Origin: a virus
Direction: 5' to 3' (one strand)
Length of the DNA: 64,000 bases
Virus record (IMG/VR): IMGVR_UViG_3300044979_000004
Coordinates: 1 to 64,000 of that record
Position numbers and translations under genes: made by a program. A model generated the notes under the pieces. The model was not told the DNA's origin and ran no database searches. It saw nothing but the letters and a program-made list of their open reading frames with translations. Below, in pieces: positions 1 through 7,118 of the stretch. Within the stretch, counting starts at the first letter, position 1; each line of letters starts with the position of its first letter.

Positions 1-330
1 GGTCTGCGCTTCTCAGGTCTGCGCTTCTCAGGTCTGCGCCGCTCAGGTTTGCGCCGCTCAGGTTTGCGCTTCTCAGGTCTGCGCTTCTCAGGTCTGCGCC
101 GCTCAGGTTTGCGCCGCTCAGGTTTGCGCTTCTCAGGTCTGCGCTTCTCAGGTCTGCGCTTCTCAGGTTTGCGCCGCTCAGGTTTGCGCCGCTCAGGTTT
201 GCGCTTCTCAGGTTTGCGCCGCTCAGGTCTGCGCTTCTCAGGTCTGCGCTTCTCAGGTTTGCGCTTCTCAGGTCTGCGCTTCTCAGGTTTGCGCCGCTCA
301 GGTTTGCGCCGCTCAGGTTTGCGCCGCTCA
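1..330. repeat. 15-bp tandem repeat, 22 units
   Basis: Twenty-two uninterrupted 15-bp units without spacers. Three versions alternate: ggtctgcgcttctca, ggtttgcgccgctca and ggtttgcgcttctca. The unit equals five codons, so gain or loss of units keeps the leftward pentapeptide frame. The array continues past the left edge. Confidence 0.95.
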
Positions 331-394
331 GGGTATCCGCGTTAACAGTGTGGATTACACTTCCATTCCAACGATTTTTGATTTGAATTGACAT
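1..394 (-). CDS. pentapeptide-repeat protein, C-terminus cut by window edge
   Basis: Read leftward from ATG at 394 (AAAGGA lies about 9 bases upstream), the frame stays open to base 1. The first 22 residues (MSIQIKNRW...) resemble the usual N-terminus of phage pentapeptide-repeat proteins. They are followed by about 22 units of the pattern A(N/D)L(S/R)(G/S), the A(D/N)LXX signature that folds as a right-handed quadrilateral beta helix. The units are nearly identical at DNA level (15 bp each). Phage members of this family have no settled role; some non-phage members mimic DNA and protect gyrase. The rightward open frame over the same bases (Arg-Phe-Ser-Gly-Leu units) is only its antisense shadow. 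The length of the missing C-terminus is unknown. Confidence 0.8.
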   Translation of the reverse strand, partial: MSIQIKNRWNGSVIHTVNADTLSGANLSGANLSGANLRSADLRSANLRSADLRSADLSGANLRSANLSGANLSGANLRSADLRSADLRSANLSGANLSGADLRSADLRSANLSGANLSGADLRSADLRSAD

Positions 395-453
395 TTTCTT
401 TCATCCTTTTCTGTGCCTAAGGCACGGTTGAATTGCAGTTAGTTGATTGGTGA

Positions 454-1986
454 CTATTCCTCTCTCATCTTTCTGCCGGACGATGTTTCCATGACGTTTG
501 AGGTTTGAACGGCTCCATCCCAATTGTAGATGCCGTCATAAGACGCTGAGAGATACTTGCCTGATGAATCGCGCCTCAGTGCATCGATTCTAGCCTTATC
601 CGATACGGTAACAGGGACAATGTATTGCCCTGCCTGCTTAAGTGTGAGCTTAAGAGTGTGCGCCGTGTATGCACAGTTCTTAATCTCCGCCCCCGTCCAT
701 CCTTCGTCATTCGGCAATTCTGAATCAGTCATACCAAACTTTTGCTTATAGATATCCCATATCTTGTTTCTCTCATCCTGCGTAGCAGGCGCATCGAAAA
801 AGAATGTGGCAGCGCTAAACCGTCTCTTCAATTCGGGGGGGAGTGAGTTTACAGAGTTGCAAGTGGCCAGCATTAAAACCCGTCCGCCCGATATGGAATC
901 AATCATCCCTTGCGCATTGCGCAGGTACTCGTTAGAACTGCCAACGATGCCAGATTCCATGGCCGCGATATCAAACTTTATCGCAGGAATGCCGTACTTA
1001 TTCCCGATTGCCTTTGCAAGAGCGGACTTGCCCACTCCCGGTATCCCGAGTGAGAGAATACCTCGAATCTGCTTGTCTTCAGTCCATTCCAGCATGGTGC
1101 CGAGTTGTTTGGTTGATACTCCAGACATATCGGTTCCGGACCCTGCGAACCCCTTCTCTATCTCATCCATAAAAAGGATGAGGTTAGGCGGATTCAGACC
1201 TTCACATACTTGGCAGAGGTATTGCTTTACCTGATTCAATCCCCCGATATCGTCAAGTGTTTCTTTTCCGCTCAAAACCTGCAAACCTCTAGTTTGGTTA
1301 ATGGCTTGCCGTTTGCGCTCCCATAATTGATCGATGTCTAACTTTCCAGCTTTCTTGTCAATGCACATAGCTACGGATTGCTCACTCGGAAAGTAAGGCA
1401 ATCCGATTAAAGCTTTCGTTGCGCCGTCTAAGACCTCCGCTTTAGGTTCGGGGAGCTTGGCGAATTCAAAGATGGATTTAACGCATGCCTGAAGTATCTC
1501 AGCGGTGGGCAATGGCTCATCCAAAACTAAAATATCGTTCGATAGTTCCATAGGTAGAATTGATCCCGAACCTGTAAGGAGGATTAGCATCTTTCCGCCT
1601 TGTTTGAACGTGTCACGCAGGTTCCAAACCCCTTGGATCACATTAGGGTCATTCCCCCAAAAGAGATGAGCATTTGAAATGAAGAGAATGCTATCCTCTG
1701 GCAGTGAATCGGCCATGACTAGGCATTCGGTCAAAACCCGCGTTACCTCATTCTGTGCGCCTAGTTTGGCCAAGGTTTGAGTAATCGCCTTTCCGCCTGC
1801 GTCATTCAATCCCTGCCATCCCTTCAGGCAATCCCAAAGGATGAGGCTATATGGGGTTTGGGTTTTGAGGTTTTTAATCCCCTCTGTAGTCGAGTGGGCA
1901 TCATACGTCCGAATGCAGGCTAACGGCACTCCCGCCCGTAATGCTGCCTTGTACTGCTCATGGAACGATAGAGACATTTGAGTCAC
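454..1986 (-). CDS. AAA+ ATPase with permuted Walker motifs (Ycf46-like)
   Basis: 510 residues. Residues 1-230 resemble the N-terminal region of Ycf46-type AAA+ proteins. Residues 241-252 carry the LDDIGGLNQVK element that normally precedes Walker A. Here it is followed directly by Walker B (LILFMDEIEKG, about 269-279) and the LGTMLEW segment. Walker A (GIPGVGKS, about 314-321) comes only afterwards, then sensor 1 (LMLATCN, about 371-377) and the arginine-rich PPELKRRF. In ordinary members Walker A precedes Walker B. All catalytic residues are present, so an active ATPase is likely. The start is preceded by AAGG at about nine bases and by a GCGTATTGAATACGC palindrome in the leader. The substrate is unknown. 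Confidence 0.85.
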   Translation of the reverse strand: MTQMSLSFHEQYKAALRAGVPLACIRTYDAHSTTEGIKNLKTQTPYSLILWDCLKGWQGLNDAGGKAITQTLAKLGAQNEVTRVLTECLVMADSLPEDSILFISNAHLFWGNDPNVIQGVWNLRDTFKQGGKMLILLTGSGSILPMELSNDILVLDEPLPTAEILQACVKSIFEFAKLPEPKAEVLDGATKALIGLPYFPSEQSVAMCIDKKAGKLDIDQLWERKRQAINQTRGLQVLSGKETLDDIGGLNQVKQYLCQVCEGLNPPNLILFMDEIEKGFAGSGTDMSGVSTKQLGTMLEWTEDKQIRGILSLGIPGVGKSALAKAIGNKYGIPAIKFDIAAMESGIVGSSNEYLRNAQGMIDSISGGRVLMLATCNSVNSLPPELKRRFSAATFFFDAPATQDERNKIWDIYKQKFGMTDSELPNDEGWTGAEIKNCAYTAHTLKLTLKQAGQYIVPVTVSDKARIDALRRDSSGKYLSASYDGIYNWDGAVQTSNVMETSSGRKMREE

Positions 1987-1992
1987 CTTTCA

Positions 1993-2007
1993 GCGTATTG
2001 AATACGC
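1993..2007. repeat. dispersed palindrome GCGTATTGAATACGC
   Basis: Perfect 15-base palindrome around a central G, in the leader of the AAA+ gene between its start and the previous gene's stop. Member of a window-wide family. Confidence 0.8.
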
Positions 2008-2018
2008 GGGTTAACGGG

Positions 2019-2636
2019 TTACGGTTTCCAAAAGAACACGGTGACCATTAAGGTTCTGCCCGTGCTATTGTACGTGTTAAATGCGTTGGGAAAGATTCTC
2101 CACCCTTGAGTGGGAAGCATATCATAAAACTCTTTTACTTGCCGTTTAAGTGTTCCACGTGGAACATTCGGCAATTGTCCGCGCCTACGAACATTTACCA
2201 GCATGTTAACTGCTAGTAGGGTTTTGGGCCGAGCATTAGCTAAGAATCTACCTAAGTTGCACATATTGTTACAGTTACTCATAACAGTATGTATTGCCTG
2301 CATACTGTCAAGATAATACAGCCCGTGCAAGTGTTTGCACCATTTAGCGAAATGAGTAAATGCATCCCCCTGAAAGAAAAGGCATTTAGGGTGCATGGCT
2401 GTGAATTCTTCACTGATATCATTTCTGTTAATACCAATGAATCGATCATTGAAATAGGGTTTCCATTGCTGCACATCAAAACTAGGGTGCAGATTCTCGC
2501 CATCAATACAGGACGGCACAGTAACGCATACGTCAAGACCGTTAGAACGATAATGGGTGAGCTTACGATACAGACTGATAATCGCTTTTCTGTGCCGATA
2601 CTTCGGGCTGAGATTGTAACCATTGTTGGCATCCAT
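2019..2636 (-). CDS. conserved-looking hypothetical protein, possibly methyltransferase-like
   Basis: 205 residues, not recognised with certainty. The pattern FIGINRND ... FFQGDAFTHF ... LHGLYYLDSM ... TLLAVNMLV ... RTLMVTVFF resembles the alternating strands of a class I SAM-dependent methyltransferase fold, with LYYLD in the place of strand 4, but no clear SAM-binding glycine motif is seen. GAGG lies nine bases before the chosen ATG. It sits between the AAA+ ATPase and a small membrane protein and carries a parS-like site inside its reading frame. Confidence 0.6.
   Translation of the reverse strand: MDANNGYNLSPKYRHRKAIISLYRKLTHYRSNGLDVCVTVPSCIDGENLHPSFDVQQWKPYFNDRFIGINRNDISEEFTAMHPKCLFFQGDAFTHFAKWCKHLHGLYYLDSMQAIHTVMSNCNNMCNLGRFLANARPKTLLAVNMLVNVRRRGQLPNVPRGTLKRQVKEFYDMLPTQGWRIFPNAFNTYNSTGRTLMVTVFFWKP
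2151..2166. promoter_or_regulatory. parS: parS-like 16-bp palindrome
   Basis: TGTTCCACGTGGAACA is a perfect palindrome and matches the bacterial chromosomal parS consensus bound by ParB, in the form I recall from Pseudomonas. It lies inside a reading frame, where it encodes Val-Pro-Arg-Gly-Thr, so chance codon choice is possible. No parA or parB was seen in the window. Confidence 0.45.
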
Positions 2637-2724
2637 TACCGTATACCTCGCATGGTCTGTATTAGCAGTCCGATGAAAACCCGTGCATAGACTTCAATCG
2701 TATCGTACGGAGTGGATACTCTCA

Positions 2725-2910
2725 TTAGTTCCCATCCCGGTACTGTAAAGCAGTCTGGTACAGGGTAGCGCGTTTGGCATCCCTTGCAATCGCCTCACGG
2801 GTTACGGCTAGCAGTTGGGCTTTCCGGCGCATGGTCAGAATGTCCAATGCGAGAAAGATGCACACGGCCAGCAAAAAGAACGCTACGAAAATCAAGCTCA
2901 GAATCATCAT
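2725..2910 (-). CDS. small single-pass membrane protein
   Basis: 61 residues starting MMILSLIFVAF. A hydrophobic segment covers about residues 3-20, followed by a basic, helical tail. A longer frame begins 24 bases upstream, but AAAGGAG six bases before ATG at 2910 decides this start. Function unknown. It belongs to a group of tiny membrane proteins in this stretch. Confidence 0.7.
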   Translation of the reverse strand: MMILSLIFVAFFLLAVCIFLALDILTMRRKAQLLAVTREAIARDAKRATLYQTALQYRDGN

Positions 2911-2939
2911 GGTTAGTTCTCCTTTAACTTGCATCTATG

Positions 2940-2969
2940 AGTATCGGCCATTTCTCCAAAAAGTGTCAA
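2940..2969 (-). promoter_or_regulatory. sigma-70-like promoter, leftward
   Basis: TTGACA, an 18-base spacer and GATACT, read leftward, about 30 bases before the small membrane protein gene. Confidence 0.45.
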
Positions 2970-3393
2970 TGGCAAACTATCAATATAGGGAGAAAATAGT
3001 TGCATGAGGTAACGCGGGTTTGGCCATTCGATTGCATACAAAACGGTCGAATTTTGTTACATTCTGTTACATTTATGCGTTTTGTTCAATGCTGGTGTAT
3101 AACATATTGATTCGATTGAATTTATACATACTGTTACATATCGTAACACTTTGATAGGCGTTTTTAATGGGTCACTCCCCCATAAAATCGACCCATGAGA
3201 GCCTAACCGGGTTAGCGTCGAAAATAGAGGCATTTACTAAATGGTAAACTTTTGCTGTAAGTTGTTGATTCTAAAGGGATGTTACTAACTTATAACTTTG
3301 TATTGCAGAGTATATACTATGTGAGCAATAGCTAACGGCGCAATAGGCGAAAATAAATATTCAAACTTAGAGAGTATGGCAAGTGACGTGCAA
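2970..3393. other. non-coding AT-rich region with TGTTAC repeats
   Basis: No convincing gene. TGTTACAT occurs at 3055, 3065 (ten bases apart, one helical turn) and 3132. TGTTAC occurs again at 3280, and an inverted copy (TCGTAACA) at about 3140-3147. The pattern is iteron-like and may mark a protein-binding region or origin, but no function can be assigned from sequence alone. Confidence 0.4.
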
Positions 3394-3420
3394 CAAAAAA
3401 CCCGCCCCATGAGGGACGGG
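3394..3420 (-). terminator. rho-independent terminator, leftward
   Basis: Leftward stem CCCGTCCC / GGGGCGGG with loop TCAT, then a run of six T. It closes the leftward small-gene unit upstream. Confidence 0.85.
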
Positions 3421-3443
3421 CTAATTGCTAGCAGGCTGATAGG

Positions 3444-3623
3444 CTAGATGCTGGCGAGATACTTCCGCGCTGCATGTTTGGCTTGCTCAGCGGGCATATG
3501 CTTTGCGAAAATCGGCCTGATGGCATTGAAGCGGGCACCATAGGCAAGATTACCGGCCTGAGGCGCATGAGTCGATTTGAGAGCTTTGGTAAGCTGGCCT
3601 TTGACTGCCGGAGTCATTTTCAT
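3444..3623 (-). CDS. small basic hypothetical protein
   Basis: 59 residues, MKMTPAVKGQL..., rich in Lys, Arg and Ala, no recognised domain. AAAGGA lies seven bases before ATG at 3623. The palindrome at 3650 is in its leader and a strong terminator follows its stop. A small basic protein could bind nucleic acid, but nothing in the sequence proves it. Confidence 0.7.
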   Translation of the reverse strand: MKMTPAVKGQLTKALKSTHAPQAGNLAYGARFNAIRPIFAKHMPAEQAKHAARKYLASI

Positions 3624-3649
3624 AGTTCATCCTTTCCGAGATGGGTTAT

Positions 3650-3664
3650 GCGTATTTAATACGC
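3650..3664. repeat. dispersed palindrome GCGTATTTAATACGC
   Basis: Perfect copy between two small leftward genes, about 27 bases before the start at 3623. Confidence 0.8.
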
Positions 3665-3683
3665 GTATGGGGTTGGGCCTGCG

Positions 3684-3764
3684 TTAGAACATTGCCGCGA
3701 GCATAAAAGCAGTGAGGAACAGAGCAATCCGAAACTCCCATGTACGATACCATGCCGTTACCAT
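3684..3764 (-). CDS. 26-residue membrane peptide
   Basis: MVTAWYRTWEFRIALFLTAF... is nearly all one hydrophobic helix. AAAAGGAG lies six bases before ATG at 3764, a much better start than the longer in-frame opening at 3869, which has no ribosome site. A palindrome copy lies upstream. Function unknown. Confidence 0.55.
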   Translation of the reverse strand: MVTAWYRTWEFRIALFLTAFMLAAMF

Positions 3765-3800
3765 TTGATTCTCCTTTTCAAGGTTGAGGGTTAAAGGTTG

Positions 3801-3819
3801 ACGCGTATTTAATACGCGT
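3801..3819. repeat. dispersed palindrome, 19-base extended copy
   Basis: ACGCGTATTTAATACGCGT, symmetric over 19 bases, in the leader of the 26-residue membrane peptide. Confidence 0.8.
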
Positions 3820-3894
3820 ATGAGGTAATGCTGAATCAATCTAACGGCATTGGATAGAGCTTTGAACATACAACGAATGGGGGAGATTGGTTAG

Positions 3895-3913
3895 ACGCGC
3901 ATTGTTTACGCGT
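3895..3913. repeat. dispersed palindrome, variant copy
   Basis: ACGCGCATTGTTTACGCGT keeps the outer arms but differs in the centre. It lies just after the stop of the 28-residue membrane peptide. Confidence 0.6.
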
Positions 3914-3918
3914 ACGGG

Positions 3919-4005
3919 TTAGCGCTGCCGTCTATCTGCAATCCAGAGCAATACCGCTACCATGGCCAGGACGGTGAATAGATCATACAATTCGATACGG
4001 TGCAT
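3919..4005 (-). CDS. 28-residue membrane peptide
   Basis: MHRIELYDLFTVLAMVAVLL... forms one hydrophobic helix with a basic end (ADRRQR). AAGGGGGAT lies just before ATG at 4005. TTGACA stands about 40 bases upstream, but its -10 is poor. Too short to assign a role. Confidence 0.5.
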   Translation of the reverse strand: MHRIELYDLFTVLAMVAVLLWIADRRQR

Positions 4006-4082
4006 GTAATCCCCCTTGCCTAGGAATAGAACATACCGGGCAAGTATATGTCAATGGGTTTTGTCTATAACACGTTAATGGG

Positions 4083-4622
4083 ATGGTAGAGACGCGTATT
4101 AAATACGCGTATGGGAGATTCGAGGAATATGGACAAAACGAGAATATGCAAAAACTGCACTACATAAAGACTAAGGCACTGGCGTATCAATATCAAATGA
4201 CTGACGACCAGTTCAAGGCTTTAATGAAGACGCAGGGAAACAAATGCCCGATATGCCTTTGCGTATTCGATACGCTCAAGGTTAAGCCATATATTGACCA
4301 TGACCATTCGTGCTGTGCTGGGCAAGTGACGTGTGGATCGTGCATACGCGGAATTCTATGCAATGCTTGCAATTCGCTGCTAGGCAAGCTGAAAGATTCT
4401 ACAAAGGCATTGCAACGCGCTATAGACTATCTAGACAAGCCTCACATCGTATTGCCGCCCTCACAGCCTGTCAAGCCTATACCTGTGCCGCCTGTCAAGC
4501 TAGAAGCTCTTGTTAAGGCGATGCCCATTTCTACCCCGTCTGAGGCCGCTCTGAAGCGTGAATTAGCTCGACGCAATTATGGACCTAGGCGCAGATTCTT
4601 CACTAGGCTGATAGTTAAGTGA
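4083..4622 (+). CDS. HNH endonuclease (endonuclease VII-like), free-standing
   Basis: 179 residues. The core CPICLCVFDTL ... PYIDHDHSC ... IRGILCNACNSLLG has the paired cysteines, Asp-His-Asp-His and terminal Cys-x2-Cys of the Recombination endonuclease VII/HNH group. The C-terminal 55 residues are a proline-rich tail. Orientation is opposite to its neighbours, as expected for a mobile gene. The start is uncertain: 4083 has no clear ribosome site and 4146 is an alternative. A different frame from ATG at 4129 gives MDKTRICKNC, a typical zinc-finger opening for this family, then stops, so the N-terminus may be frameshifted. Confidence 0.7.
   Translation: MVETRIKYAYGRFEEYGQNENMQKLHYIKTKALAYQYQMTDDQFKALMKTQGNKCPICLCVFDTLKVKPYIDHDHSCCAGQVTCGSCIRGILCNACNSLLGKLKDSTKALQRAIDYLDKPHIVLPPSQPVKPIPVPPVKLEALVKAMPISTPSEAALKRELARRNYGPRRRFFTRLIVK
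4092..4110. repeat. dispersed palindrome, 19-base extended copy
   Basis: ACGCGTATTAAATACGCGT, symmetric over 19 bases, overlapping the presumed start region of the HNH gene. Confidence 0.8.
4261..4275. repeat. dispersed palindrome, in-gene variant
   Basis: GCGTATTCGATACGC inside the HNH reading frame, encoding Val-Phe-Asp-Thr-Leu. Confidence 0.55.
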
Positions 4623-5026
4623 CCACTTAAGTGTCGAAAATCAAATGGATACATATGTGCGCAAAACTTGCTAATGAATACAAACCATGGTGACCATCCA
4701 TTAAAATCAACAATTTAAATGAGTTACACACGGCATACGCTCGGATGAGGCATTCTTGCCGTACACGTTTACAGCAACTTTAAGTTACTGAGTACTCACT
4801 TATTTATAAAGCCTTTAGAATCAGTAAGTCCCTAACCATCCCTTTTTTCGACCATGCCCGGCAGAGTCTCTCCACCATGCGGCTCGCGGCTGGACACGAG
4901 TCCCGGCCAGAAACTATCCACATCAGTCGGTAGGAGTCCCTAGGTATCTTTTTTGTATTCAGTAGGTTGTAGTACAGAAAAGGACGTTAACCATCCTTGT
5001 TAGTTCTTATATATGTATGCACACAA
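4623..5026. other. non-coding stretch
   Basis: No gene is supported here. The part 4850-4945 is clearly richer in G and C than its surroundings and has several short inverted repeats (for example GGCCGGGACTCGTGTCC on the reverse strand), which suggests a folded RNA or remnant of a mobile element. It lies between two homing endonuclease genes. No known ribozyme core was found. Confidence 0.35.
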
Positions 5027-5058
5027 AAGAACCTCCAGTCATTAGACGGGAGGTTCTT
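5027..5058 (-). terminator. hairpin terminator
   Basis: AAGAACCTCC pairs with GGAGGTTCTT across a 12-base loop that contains the stop codon of the neighbouring leftward gene. TTTT follows the stem leftward; a weaker T-rich tract follows rightward, so it may act both ways. Confidence 0.75.
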
Positions 5059-5881
5059 GTTTCATATATTTTAGCAATTGTTCCAAATCAGACACGCTTG
5101 AGTTTCTTTTTACCGTATTACATTTCAAGCATATAATTTTTACATTACCTTTTGTGTACCCTTTAAGAGAGTCTATTCTATCTAAAGACGGGCACCCTTC
5201 TTCCATAGGTCTTAATGGTACGCCCCAATTTAAAATCCTATTACATATAGGACAGCCCTCGGGAGGAGCAGTAAGTAACTCATCTCGGGCTCCATAGTCC
5301 CACTCTCGACCAGACACCTTGCATCTGTCTATGGCATTGCTAAACAACTTCTTGATCCTGCTCCCTCTGGATTCATACCAGGGTTTTGTAGTCTTTTTAG
5401 CTCTTTTCGGAACATGGCCAGTTAGGTACTTGGCGTAACGCCCTTTAGGTTGCTTCTCCCCGCATCCACATTTGCACAATCTATCCGCTCTTACCCTAAT
5501 TTTCCCGCCTCTCCTTTTTCTGCCAGCGGCTTTCTTACATTTTAACGAACAGTATTTCTTTAAGTGTGCGTAACAGGTTGCAGTGTTTACGGTAAAATTG
5601 GAGCTACACTCTTGCAAGGCACAAGTCCTAATTTCTACTTCTCCCCTGCCAATGGCTCGTTCCGCCCCCCGTTTCATAGCAACTGTACTCGGAGTAAAAT
5701 CACAACCGCAATGTTTCTTTCTATCCCTATACAGGTTGCGTCCGTCAACTACTAAAACAGTGCCACAATCACATATACAATTCCACATACTAGAAAACCG
5801 TACATCATTAGGAGCACGATCTTTTACATATAATTTTCCGAACTTGCACCCAGTCAAGTCTTTAGCTTTTGTTTTTACCAC
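5042..5881 (-). CDS. HNH homing endonuclease with N-terminal DNA-binding module
   Basis: 279 residues. Residues 1-60 (DLTGCKFGKLYVKDR ... WNCICDCG ... KKHCGC) match the CxC-GC module that precedes many phage homing nucleases. The middle has further cysteine knuckles (CKCGCGEKQPKG). The C-terminus (CPICNRIL ... SLDRIDSLKGYTKGNVKIICLKCN) is an HNH-like nuclease core with DRID and KGNVK. It is terminated by the hairpin that overlaps its stop. Likely a free-standing mobile gene. Confidence 0.8.
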   Translation of the reverse strand: MVKTKAKDLTGCKFGKLYVKDRAPNDVRFSSMWNCICDCGTVLVVDGRNLYRDRKKHCGCDFTPSTVAMKRGAERAIGRGEVEIRTCALQECSSNFTVNTATCYAHLKKYCSLKCKKAAGRKRRGGKIRVRADRLCKCGCGEKQPKGRYAKYLTGHVPKRAKKTTKPWYESRGSRIKKLFSNAIDRCKVSGREWDYGARDELLTAPPEGCPICNRILNWGVPLRPMEEGCPSLDRIDSLKGYTKGNVKIICLKCNTVKRNSSVSDLEQLLKYMKQEPPV

Positions 5882-5894
5882 GCAGTTCTATCCT

Positions 5895-6311
5895 TTATCG
5901 CCTGTAATTGGTTCCGCTCTCTAACAAGTCTTTCAAGTCTTCTATTTCTTCTTCCAACTCGGTGACCTTTCCTCTTAAATACTTTATAGCAAAGTCTTTC
6001 AGTTCTAGGCTATCCGCTGTCAAGAACCTGGTAGCGTCGAATACGTCCTTGTCCGTTACTGGTCCTTTAGGGACTTCTGGTACAACAGTGTCAAGCGGGC
6101 TGTCATCTACAGGTCCGTGGTGGGCAGACTTTGTGTACGCTTTACTCGATTCCTTCGTATTTAATACGTTTGTAGGGCAAGTCTCCACATGCTCTAGACT
6201 ATGGGTGCATCCTGGGCACGGGTGCAGATCGTCATGTAGGATTTTCTCAGGTTGCGTATCTAATACGTTTACGCTTATCACTGACGTGGTTTCTAGTTTA
6301 TATCCGAACAT
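5895..6311 (-). CDS. hypothetical protein with C-terminal coiled coil
   Basis: 138 residues. The N-terminal half has two cysteine pairs (CPGC, and a CP near residue 45); the last 40 residues are charged and heptad-like (KVTELEEEIEDLKDLLE). Two palindrome copies lie in its first third and are transl as VLDT and VLNT. Not recognised. Confidence 0.6.
   Translation of the reverse strand: MFGYKLETTSVISVNVLDTQPEKILHDDLHPCPGCTHSLEHVETCPTNVLNTKESSKAYTKSAHHGPVDDSPLDTVVPEVPKGPVTDKDVFDATRFLTADSLELKDFAIKYLRGKVTELEEEIEDLKDLLESGTNYRR
6156..6168. repeat. dispersed palindrome core CGTATTTAATACG
   Basis: Thirteen-base perfect core inside the coiled-coil protein gene. Confidence 0.7.
6254..6274. repeat. dispersed palindrome, double variant
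   Basis: GCGTATCTAATACG followed at once by TTTACGC, so that two overlapping right arms share one left arm. Located near the start of the same gene. Confidence 0.6.
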
Positions 6312-6312
6312 A

Positions 6313-6501
6313 CTACTCTCCTCTCAATTTCTTCTCTAGCAACTCGATCTGGGACTCCAGGGACAGAATCCTGTTGGTTTGCTGCTGAATCTTTACCAAC
6401 AACTCATCATAACCGTTTACAAAGTGAACTGCACATGGGCCGGAATGGTGCTTCGCTCGGCTACAATAACATCCGGGTGGTTGTAGTTTAGAACAATTCA
6501 T
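6313..6501 (-). CDS. small Cys/His-rich protein with coiled coil
   Basis: 62 residues. CYCSRAKHHSGPCAVH in the first half could bind a metal ion; the second half is a short coiled coil. Its ATG overlaps the stop of the gene before it by four bases (ATGA), indicating translational coupling. Function unknown. Confidence 0.6.
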   Translation of the reverse strand: MNCSKLQPPGCYCSRAKHHSGPCAVHFVNGYDELLVKIQQQTNRILSLESQIELLEKKLRGE

Positions 6502-7118
6502 GCCTCATCTCTGATCTTTCTTGGTCCAGTGGCCGGTGCCATCACGCTCTTAGTCGGTACCGGGGCAGCAGGCTGACTTGCTGATGATACGTTGGCAGCA
6601 TCCTGTCCGGTTTGTGCCAGTCCCCCTAGAAGACCCTGCAATCCTTGAAGTCCTGGGCCTTGTTGCTGACTTTGTTGCTGTTGGGCTTGCTCTTTCTGTA
6701 CAGCCTGAGACTGCTTATCCTTATACATCTGCTCAAGTAATTTGAGTTTATCTTGTTGTGTTGTCAGTTGCTCGTTGATCTTAGAACCGTTCAAGAAGCT
6801 TTTCTTCTTCTTGGTATTCCTTATCATGGCTTTTTGTAGTTCTATCTGCTGTTTAAGTTTTGCCTTTTGGTCTTCATCGTCTACCAAACTGTCAATAGTT
6901 TGACCAAGTTTGTACGCCATATCGTTTGACAAATCCTTCAGAGTCACATAATCGTCATAGCTATTTACAGGAAGTATTTGACCAGGAGGCGGCTCTAGGG
7001 TATTTGCGGCCAGCGGTTTGTACATAAACTTATCAAGCACGTTTGGAGTATCATAGTTCAAAATATCACCCATGCAATCGTCCGGTAATTTTAGCGTATT
7101 AAATACGTCAAGTGTCAC
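6498..7118 (-). CDS. hypothetical coiled-coil, glutamine-rich protein
   Basis: 206 residues. Starts with GTG overlapping the previous stop (TAGTG). Residues 85-150 form a long charged coiled coil, then a Gln-rich and Gly-Leu-rich stretch, and an Ala/Pro tail ending in IRDEA, the same five residues that end the neighbouring protein. A palindrome copy encodes residues 5-8 (VFNT). Not recognised. Confidence 0.6.
   Translation of the reverse strand: MTLDVFNTLKLPDDCMGDILNYDTPNVLDKFMYKPLAANTLEPPPGQILPVNSYDDYVTLKDLSNDMAYKLGQTIDSLVDDEDQKAKLKQQIELQKAMIRNTKKKKSFLNGSKINEQLTTQQDKLKLLEQMYKDKQSQAVQKEQAQQQQSQQQGPGLQGLQGLLGGLAQTGQDAANVSSASQPAAPVPTKSVMAPATGPRKIRDEA
7094..7107. repeat. dispersed palindrome GCGTATTAAATACG
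   Basis: Located in codons 4-9 of the coiled-coil gene, read as Val-Phe-Asn-Thr. Confidence 0.7.

Noticed and set aside
1-330. CRISPR array
   Set aside because: The units are contiguous without unique spacers and translate to a known repeat protein.
49-345. Rightward open frame of Arg-Phe-Ser-Gly-Leu repeats
   Set aside because: It is the antisense of the pentapeptide-repeat gene, which has a better start, ribosome site and a known family pattern.
4850-4945. HDV-like or hammerhead ribozyme, or group II domain V
   Set aside because: Short resemblances (GCCGGGCATGG, CTGATG, GAGCCGCATGG) exist but none completes a catalytic core.
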